Below are positions 56,157 through 64,000 of a stretch of DNA of 64,000 nt, piece after piece. Origin of the DNA: Ashinkailepas kermadecensis. Lineage: Eukaryota; Arthropoda; Thecostraca; Neolepadidae. A program made the translations under genes and the position numbers. A model generated the notes under the pieces. It saw nothing but the letters and a program-made list of their open reading frames with translations. It did not search any database and was not told the origin of the DNA. The stretch lies in NCBI GenBank assembly GCA_034440615.1, contig JAOTOM010005140.1, forward strand, positions 440,001 through 504,000. The letters run 5' to 3'. The stretch's first letter is position 1. Every line of letters starts with the position of its first letter.

Positions 56157-56622
56157 GCAGTGAGGTCTTTCACCCTGGGAGTGACACCAGCTGTGAGGTT
56201 ATCCTTCTGGGTCAAGGTAGGGGAGGTGCAGCCGGGCGGCACCTGCCTGTCACAGGGTAGTCCTGGTCTGCCGTCAGGATATCTGCCTGTGTGCGCCCAT
56301 TTACTTTAGGCCGCCCCTCGTCTTCTCCCTGCCGCTCCCCCTGTAAAGAAAGGAAATACCGGGTCTATATTAGGAAAAACTATTATTCAACATAACTCAA
56401 ATTAGCATTGTTTATTGGCCTGTATTGTTTATTTTAAAATCAGACTCAGCCTCGTCATTGGCAATTTTATGACTTTTGTTGATTTACAAAACCTTGCGGC
56501 GCCTCGGCTGTAGTGAGGATGAAAATCCGATTTCTTCGGCATGTGCTTCTTTAGTCGACTACACAGCCCTGGTTAGCTTGCAAAAGTAATAGGGAGGAAA
56601 TTCATATTTTAGAGACACCCTA
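56157..56622. repeat. right long terminal inverted repeat, with a copy of exon 1
   Basis: The reverse complement repeats the acceptor TTTCTTTACAG (AG at 56341-56342) and the coding text for GRPK.KGRTQADIL (56157-56340), with scattered substitutions. Confidence 0.88.
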
Positions 56623-56630
56623 GTACGCAT

Positions 56631-56976
56631 GTCAAATATACGCAAGTACAAATGTAGTAAACGTATGGCAAATATGCTTAACCCCAAAAGAACGCGTAGG
56701 TTCAAAGCGCATTGGGTGAACTCGTTCAGGGAGTCTGCTAGAATCAATTCATGAGACCTTCGATCCCTTCCAAAGAGATAATACGTATGGTAATACGGCA
56801 TATGGGTACCTATCTGATCACAAATGCCTTTTTCGCAGCGCCGCTTACATGACGGCTGACGGGATACATAACACACGATACACAAGCAAAATGGTCATGC
56901 AGCGCCACCTTTTTAGTACATGACTGCTTCTACTGCCACCTAGCGGTAGTATTTCCACAAAGGTTTAGCGCCAAGG
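56631..56976. other. no recognised feature
   Basis: Short spacer between the hAT-type element and the next LINE; TACG-rich at the left. Confidence 0.4.
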
Positions 56977-56983
56977 CGACCAT

Positions 56984-58872
56984 AAAGACATAAAGACATA
57001 AAAGATCAGTGCAACTATGAGCCACGAGGGCCCTTCTTGGTTGCACTCTGTACACTCAACCAGTTGTCCATCAAATGTGTTGATCAACTCTCCCTGGCAT
57101 ACAGAAAAACAAGCCCCCTATTCATATAATGATTGTCTATGCTGTTCTTAAAGATGTTCAGTGTGTTGCTACTGACAATGGTTTCTGGCAGCTGGTTCCA
57201 GTGTTCTACTACCCTGTTGGTGAAGAAGGACTGTCTTAACCTTGTCCTACTGTGATTAACTTTAATTTTGAATTTATGACCTCTAATTGCATCATTTCTG
57301 TTAAATTCAAACAGTTCCCTGAGATAACCCTGTTCCTGACCATGAACAAATTTAAAGACCTCGATGAGATCTCCTCTCAGCCTTCTATATCTAAGTGAAA
57401 ACATATTCAATTTCTTCAATCTTTCCTCATATGCCAGGTTGCCCATACCATTCACCATTTTTGTTGCCCTCTTTTGTACTCTCTCTAAAAGCCAACAATC
57501 TTTTTCATAACTAGGGGACCAAGCTTGGACACAATATTCCAGATGTGGCCTGACATATGCACAATAAAGCTTCCTGATGACTTCCTCACTTTTGTATGAT
57601 ACATTCCTATTTATTGCCCCAAGCATTCTTAGTGCCTTCTTCCCGGCTTCTTTGGTCTGTTCTGATGCCCACAATTTTGTGTTAAAAATAACACTTAAGT
57701 CCTTCCCATGCTGAGTCACAGATAGTACTTGGCCACCCATCAAGTATGGAGCCTTGATTATATGCTGCCTACCTACATGCATGATTTTGCACCTATCAAA
57801 ATTAAATTTCATTTGCCATTTTTCGGACCACTTCACAAGCTCGTCTAAGTCTTTCTGCAGCAAGACCTGCTCATTGTGCCCTGTTATTTCCCTAAAGACC
57901 TTCAAATCATCTGCAAATTTCAAAACCTTACTGCTTAGGCCACTTTCAATGTTATTTACAAACATAATGAACAATAGTGGTCCCAGTACTGACCCTTGGG
58001 GGACTCCACTAAGAACATTTTGCCATGATGATTTTGTACCATTTAGCATCACTCTCTGCTGTCTATCTGAAAGCCACAACCCTATCCATTTTAGGATGTT
58101 ACCCACAATACCATGGGCCTGAAGCTGCATCATTAACCGTTTATGAGGTACCTTGTCAAAGGCCTTGCTAAAGTCAAGATTGCTACATCAACCTGATTTC
58201 CCTTATCAAATTGTTCTGTAGCAAAATTAAAAAAGTCCAAGAGATTTGTGAGACACGATCGCCCTTTCCTAAACCCATGTTGAGTATCTTGAATCACTCT
58301 GTTTCCTTCCAGAAAACTAACTATTTTATCCTTGATAATTGATTCAAGTACCTTGCAGACTAGTGATGTGAGGCTTACTGGCCTATAGTTTTCAACTTTC
58401 CCTCTTTCTCCTTTCTTGAAAATAGGAACTACATTTGCCCTTTTCCAATCTGTTGGAATTTCATTTTGTGAAACTGATCTACAAAATATTATACTGAGTG
58501 GAATTGCCAATTCTTTTTCAGCTTCCCGCAATACCTTAGCATAGATTCCATCAGGTCCTGCTGCCTTGTTTGGCTTTATTTTCCTGACATAATTCAAAAC
58601 AACATCACTGTCAACGAAATCAACATCATGTAACTGATCACCTGTTGCTGGGCTGTGGTTCACAGTTGGCAGATTTGTCACATCTTCCAATGTAAACACT
58701 GATTTAAACTGCTTGCTCAATTCCTCAACCATCTCACTATCCTCACTCAATATAATCCCATTTACTTCCAGTGGACCAATTGTGCTTGAAACTTTACTTA
58801 GCTTGTAGAAACTAAAGAACTTTGTACTGTCCCCATTGCGACAGTCCCCATACGCATACAGCTTCTGCAGTT
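56984..58872 (-). mobile_element. CR1-like LINE, 5'-truncated, best-preserved copy
   Basis: The minus strand runs from inside ORF2, before the reverse transcriptase, to the 3' tail (TTTATGTC)n at 56984-57000. CGACCAT occurs on both sides (56977-56983 and 58873-58879) and may be a 7-bp target duplication, but the 5' edge is not independently fixed. The tail is shared with the copies at 34431-34473 and 62524 onward. Confidence 0.88.
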
Positions 58873-58879
58873 CGACCAT
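57084..58879 (-). pseudogene. LINE reverse transcriptase, one frameshift
   Basis: 58879-58133 encodes the region before and into the palm: NKAAGPDGIYAKVLREAEKE, WKRANVVPIFKKGERGKVEN, TQHGFRKGRSCLTNLLDFFN. A frameshift at ~58170-58180 breaks motif A just before the DFSKAFDKVPHKRL coding. The second frame, 58133-57084, is open for 349 codons with GVPQGSVLGPLLFIMFVNNI, catalytic FADD, the thumb region, HLEYCVQAWSPSYEKD and a C-terminus with RVVEHWNQLPETIV. Restoring that one site would give a continuous reading from the N-terminal break to the stop. No endonuclease domain is present. Confidence 0.88.
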
Positions 58880-59615
58880 GGATGTAGTTCAAAATACTTT
58901 TGCGGGAGCAAGTGTCCTCAGAGGCAGGTGTGGGGGTGGGGATGCTGCTATATGTCGATGCGGCACCCCTATCTGATCGAAAAATGGCACCTTTCTAGGA
59001 CGCTCGAGTGCACCAGTCTTGAATATTCCAGCAGGTAGAAGCAGAAGGCACCCACCCATGTACAAAAGATGCCCCTACAGAACGCTCAAGTGCACTTCAG
59101 CCTTGACATAACATTTCTTTAAATTCAGTAGCGCGACTCCGGGGAAATAGCGCTCCCATCATAATTCCTCGATTCGCGCTATGCAACATTGAACTCATAA
59201 CACATTATTTTACCCACCAAAAGCTTGGTCAGACAACTTGAGAAAGCCTTTCGACAGTGCTGTCCGAGACGGAATCCCTGCGACCGCACTTGTACCTCAA
59301 GCGGTACCAGACACGATGGACAATCGATGTAGCGATGTAGCGCGTCATATGCAGATATTCTTCAGAACCATGACTACACTGATGTTTGTCAAAGGCAGAA
59401 AGCTAACGAAATAGCCAAGGCCAAGCGTTGCTGGACAGCAATCCTTCTGAAGTTATCTCATCTGCTCCGACCGACGACGCTAGGTACGGCCAGATGTAGG
59501 TCAGCTGCCACAAGCTGCTGTTGAGAGAGCTCCTCATGGGATTGATATGCGGAAATATAAGAACATCCCAGGTAAGCATACCTCAAAATTGGATGCATTT
59601 CAGCAGAACGAAGCA
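58880..59615. other. no recognised feature
   Basis: Unique-looking sequence between a LINE and the 19-bp array. Confidence 0.35.
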
Positions 59616-59620
59616 AGCTC

Positions 59621-61140
59621 CGGTCAGATGTAGTCAGTACGGTCAGATGTAGTCAGCACGATCAGATGTAGCCAGTACGGTCAGATGTAGTCAGCACGGT
59701 CAGATGTAGCCAGTACGGTCAGGTGTAGTCAGTACGGTCAGGTGCAGTCAGTACGGTCAGATGTAGTCAGTACGGTCAGATGTAGTCAGTACGGTCAGAT
59801 GTAGCCAGTACGGTCAGATGTAGCCAGTACGGTCAGGTGTAGTCAGTACGGTCAGGTGCAGTCAGTACGGTCAGATGTAGTCAGTACGGTCAGGTGCAGT
59901 CAGTACGGTCAGATGTAGTCAGTACAGTCAGGTGCAGTCAGTACGGTCAGATGTAGTCAGTACGGTCAGATGTAGCCAGTACGGTCAGATGTAGTCAGCA
60001 CGATCAGATGTAGCCAGTACGGTCAGATGTAGTCAGCACGATCAGATGTAGTCAGTACGGTCAGATGTAGTCAGCACGATCAGATGTAGCCAGTACGGTC
60101 AGATGTAGTCAGTACGGTCAGATGTAGTCAGTACGGTCAGATGTAGTCAGCACGATCAGATGTAGCCAGTACGGTCAGATGTAGTCAGTACGGTCAGATG
60201 TAGTCAGTACGGTCAGATGTAGTCAGTACGGTCAGATGTAGTCAGCACGATCAGATGTAGCCAGTACGGTCAGATGTAGTCAGTACGGTCAGATGCAGTC
60301 AGTACGGTCAGGTGTAGTCAGTACGGTCAGATGTAGTCAGTACGGTCAGATGTAGCCAGTACGGTCAGATGTAGTCAGTACGGTCAGATGCAGTCAGTAC
60401 GGTCAGATGTAGTCAGTAAGGTCAGGTGCAGTCAGTACGGTCAGATGTAGTCAGTACGGTCAGATGCAGTCAGTACGGTCAGATGTAGCCAGTGCGGTCA
60501 GATGCAGTCAGTACGGTCAGATGTAGTCAGTACGGTCAGATGTAGTCAGTACGGTCAGATGTAGCCAGTACGGTCAGATGTAGCCAGTACGGTCAGGTGT
60601 AGTCAGTACGGTCAGGTGCAGTCAGTACGGTCAGATGTAGTCAGTACGGTCAGGTGCAGTCAGTACGGTCAGATGTAGTCAGTACGGTCAGGTGCAGTCA
60701 GTACGGTCAGATGTAGTCAGTACGGTCAGATGTAGTCAGCACGATCAGATGTAGCCAGTACGGTCAGATGTAGTCAGCACGATCAGATGTAGCCAGTACG
60801 GTCAGATGTAGTCAGTACGGTCAGATGTAGTCAGCACGATCAGATGTAGCCAGTACGGTCAGATGTAGTCAGTACAGTCAGGTGCAGTCAGTACGGTCAG
60901 ATGTAGTCAGTACGGTCAGATGTAGTCAGCACGATCAGATGTAGCCAGTACGGTCAGATGTAGTCAGTACGGTCAGATGTAGTCAGTACGGTCAGATGTA
61001 GTCAGCACGATCAGATGTAGTCAGTACGGTCAGATGTAGTCAGCACGATCAGATGTAGCCAGTACGGTCAGATGTAGCCAGCACGGTCAGATGTAGTCAG
61101 TACGGTCAGATGTAGTCAGCACGATCAGATGTGGCCAGTG
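59621..61140. repeat. 19-bp minisatellite, 80 copies, with higher-order structure
   Basis: The unit AGTACGGTCAGATGTAGTC repeats 80 times. Diagnostic variants are GCACGATCAG, AGATGTAGCC, AGGTGTAGTC and AGGTGCAGTC. Their order over ~59761-59975 recurs at ~60521-60735, an offset of 760 bp, exactly 40 units. Confidence 0.97.
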
Positions 61141-61830
61141 AAACGTTACACGATGGTTCACCACAGGCTATCGCTTGATACCAGATTTGGGCAAGTTTGG
61201 GTGAAAACGGGGAAAAAATGGGAGGCGACCGAAGAAATCGGTTTGCGTTGGACCTTGATCGTTAAGATGGTCATGTGAGACCTATGTAGTTACTTCCAGA
61301 GTGCTCAGTACAAGCGGAAGCATTGGTGGTAATTGATTCGAACGATCCCGTCACTGAATGCCAACGCCAATACAAATACTCCTCTGGGGAACTCGTCGCT
61401 GAATACGAATACGACGTTGCCTTGACGTACGTGCTTAAGGCTGCCCATGACACCACTCCATGTTCTTGCAGATGCCCAAGGACAACCAGTCACGTTTATT
61501 TTAGATATATCGATGTATGCGCAGGAAATGCAACCTAAGACGTATAAAGCCTTGCGATGATGCAAATTTGTTGCCTCGCAAAACACGATTTTCCACCCAA
61601 AAGAACAAGCGAAAACACAAGACGGTCAAGGTTCATGTTACTCAAGAATGGCATAGAAGCAGAAACTTCTTACGTTTCCTGATTTACCACTCGAAGATTT
61701 TGTGGCGACAGATAGCCTATGAAGCCCGTTGATTGACTAGATCGACTTGTAGTATTTTTGGTGGTTCTCTTGCATAAATATTTTCACTTTATAAATGATT
61801 AAGTATCATTTTGCGGCGATCACACTCAGA
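61141..61830. other. no recognised feature
   Basis: Overlapping short frames at 61271-61732 resemble no family I know. Confidence 0.35.
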
Positions 61831-61839
61831 TGGCTGAGG

Positions 61840-61945
61840 GTTGGGGAGACACGAAAGAAATTGAGGGGACAAATCGTCACTTTTCAGAAATTGTAGGGAC
61901 ATGTTCCCCCAGCCCCCCCCAGTAGCTACACCCATGTATATACCT
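61840..61945 (-). repeat. G/C-rich dispersed repeat end
   Basis: On the minus strand it reads GGGTGTAGCTACTGGGGGGG, then AACATGTCCCTACAATTTCT. It is of the same general style as the other G-run repeat ends in 24-38 kb. Confidence 0.4.
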
Positions 61946-62048
61946 GCATGGCATAGCAAACAAACAATCTGCTTCATTTACCCCAGTCAAGCTTCAGGCC
62001 TAGAGCAATAAATGGTACAGCCTCCACATCAATGTTGTCTACATAGGG

Positions 62049-62405
<357 letters not shown>

Positions 62406-62523
62406 ATCAGACTGCCGCCATAGGGCGTCACTAGCGGTGCACTAGCGGTGCTGGACGAGTGGAGACATCATATTTGATTTCAATGAACGAAGGAGGAATT
62501 ATGGGAAATAATTCCACAACTGA

Positions 62524-64000
62524 GATCATAAAGACATAAAGACATAAAAGATCAGTGCAACTATGGGCCACAAAGGCCCTTCTTGGTTGCACTCTGGACA
62601 CTGAACCAGTTGCCCACCAAATCCGTCGATCAGCCCTCCCTGGAATACCAAAAAGCAAACCCCCTATTCTTATAATGATTGTCTATGTTGTTTTTAAAGA
62701 TGTTCAGTGTGCTGCTACTGACAATGGTTTCTGGCAGCTGGTTGCAGTGTTCTACTACCCTGTTGGTAAAAAAAACTGTCTTAACCTTGTTCTGCTGTGA
62801 TTAACTATAATTTTGAATTGATGACCTCTAATTGCATCATTTGTGTTAAATTAAAACACTTCCCTGAGATATCCCTGTTTATGACCATGAACAAATTTAA
62901 AGACCTCGATGAGATCTCCTCTCAGCCTTCTATACCTAAGTGAACACATATTCAATTTCTTCAATCTTTCCTCATATGCCAAGTTGCTTATACCGTTAAC
63001 CAGTTTTGTTTCCCTCTTTTGTACTCTCTCTAAAAGCCAACAGTCTTTTTCATAACTAGGGGACCAAGCTTGGACACAGTATTCCAAATGTGGCCTGACA
63101 TATGCACAGTAAAGCTTCCTGATGACTTCCTCACTTTTGTATGATACATTCCTATTTATTGCCCCAATCATTCTTAGTGCCTTCATCCTGGCTTCTTTGG
63201 TCTGTTCTGATGCCCCTAATTTTGTGTTCAAAATAACACTTAAGTCCTTCTACTGCTGAGTCACAGATAGTACTTGGCCACCCATCAAGTATGGAGCCTT
63301 TATATGCTGCCTACCTACATGCATGATTTTGCACTTACGAAAATTAAACTTCATTTGCCATTTCTCAGACCACTTCAAAAGTTCGTCTAAGTCTTCTGCA
63401 TCGAGACCTGCTCATTGTGTCCTGTTATTGCCATAAGGCCCTTGAAATCATCCGCAAATTTCAAAACCTTACTGCTTAGGCCACTTTCAGTGTTATTTAC
63501 AAATATAATGAACAATAGTGGCCCCAGTACTGACCCCTGGGGGACTCCACTAAGAACATTTTGCCATGATGACTTTGTACAATTTGGCATCACTCTCTGC
63601 TGTCTATCTGAAAGCCACAACTCTATCCATTTTAGGATGCTACCTGCAATACTATGGACCTAAAGCTGCATCATTAACCGTTTATGGGGTACCTTGTCAA
63701 AGGCCTTACTAAAGTCAAGATATGCTACATCAACCTGATTTCCCTGATCAGATTGTTCTATAGCGAAATTTAAAAAATCCAAGAGATTTGTGAGACACGA
63801 TCTCCCTTTTCTAAACCCATGTTGAGTATCTGGAATCAATCTGTTTCCTTCCAGAAAACTAACTATTCTACCCTTTATAATTGATTCGAGTACCTTGCAG
63901 ACTAGGGATGTGAGGCTTTCTGGCCCATAGTTTTCAACTTTCCCTCTTTCTCCTTTCTTGAAAATAGGAACTACATTTGCCCTTTTCCAATCTGTTGGAA
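62524..64000 (-). mobile_element. CR1-like LINE, second minus-strand copy, running off the window
   Basis: Closely similar to 56984-58872, with the same (TTTATGTC)n tail. The 5' part continues beyond 64000. Readable motifs on the minus strand are FKKG and NYGPESLTSLVCKVLE (63900-63970), GFRKGRSCLTNLLDF, DFSKAFDKVPHKRLMM, GVPQGSVLGPLLFIIFVN and FADDFK near 63440. The C-terminal half follows to 62660. Several small deletions (near 63240, 63300 and 63390) shift the frame, making it more decayed than the 57 kb copy. Confidence 0.88.
62660..63990 (-). pseudogene. LINE reverse transcriptase (several frameshifts)
   Basis: Open pieces are 63620-63387 (motif B to FADD) and 63231-62851 (thumb and connection, with YVRPHLEYCVQAWSPSYEKD). 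The order of domains equals that of the 57 kb copy. Confidence 0.85.

Larger units (their letters stand above)
53199..56622 (+). mobile_element. hAT-type DNA transposon with ~450-bp terminal inverted repeats, 3.4 kb
   Basis: The ends read inward TAGGGTGTCTCTAAAATAT on both sides and stay ~90 percent or more identical in inverted orientation for ~445 bp (53199-53643 against 56157-56622). Flanking octamers GTTCGCAT (53191-53198) and GTACGCAT (56623-56630) differ at one base, giving an 8-bp target duplication. The T at position 2 and A at position 7 fit the hAT target preference. TAGGG fits the hAT terminal consensus (Y-A-R-N-G). One transposase gene fills the space between the repeats. The element is inserted in a TACGTA-rich repeat patch. 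Confidence 0.88.

Noticed and set aside
59621..61140. CRISPR-like regular array
   Set aside because: Units are contiguous 19-mers with no spacers, the surroundings are eukaryotic, and no cas genes are present.

Overview
This window looks like intergenic or intronic DNA from a repeat-rich metazoan genome, most likely an invertebrate. The evidence is spliced rather than operonic structure, five long (TA)n microsatellites plus shorter ones, many minisatellites, APE-type non-LTR retrotransposons with FADD reverse transcriptase motifs, a gag-pol Gypsy element of the invertebrate mag/SURL type, and hAT and ISL2EU/Harbinger DNA transposons. I cannot name the species. A short TTAGG run and the transposon repertoire fit a protostome but do not prove it. 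I see no intact host gene. The only piece I read as host coding sequence is one minus-strand exon at 3604-3776, with a centrosomin-type (Cnn_1N/CM1) motif and good splice sites.

Layout. 1-2690: a degenerate ~25-bp repeat tract split by a 2.4-kb non-autonomous DNA transposon (159-2554) with a perfect 8-bp target duplication and an internal 69-bp hairpin. 3.6-5.8 kb: the candidate exon, a 37-bp minisatellite with a tRNA-derived SINE inserted in it, and a LINE ORF1 pseudogene with its own coding minisatellite. 7.7-17 kb: a run of minisatellites (unit sizes about 14 to 80 bp) and the first copy of an unnamed dispersed family (9715-10300). 18.4-20.1 kb: a CR1-like LINE. 21.6-22.9 kb: an ISL2EU-like transposon. 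23-29.6 kb: an ORF1-like relic, dispersed repeats carrying clustered AGGTCA half-sites, a LINE endonuclease fragment, a ~75-bp minisatellite and another degenerate repeat tract. 30-38 kb: microsatellites, G/C-rich dispersed repeat ends, and a CpG-rich stretch near 35.5 kb that could be a promoter. 38.4-42.1 kb: a Gypsy element with ~98-bp LTRs and a large internal deletion. 43-49.7 kb: a (CT)n tract, a LINE C-terminal fragment, sparse sequence, and the larger copy of the unnamed family. 50.2-51.2 kb: a 15-bp x ~66 minisatellite. 53.2-56.6 kb: a complete-length hAT-type transposon. 57-58.9 kb and 62.5 kb to the end: two minus-strand CR1-like LINEs with the same 3' tail. 59.6-61.1 kb: a 19-bp x 80 minisatellite.

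The best candidate for something under-described is the 53199-56622 element. It joins a transposase with HWDGK, FDTTNSNS and CRRH motifs (a widespread invertebrate protein type that I recall as usually annotated 'uncharacterized') to classic hAT ends: an 8-bp target duplication and TIRs starting TAGGG. Its ~450-bp inverted repeats duplicate the first coding exon together with its splice acceptor. All transposon genes here carry disabling lesions, so this copy is a fossil.
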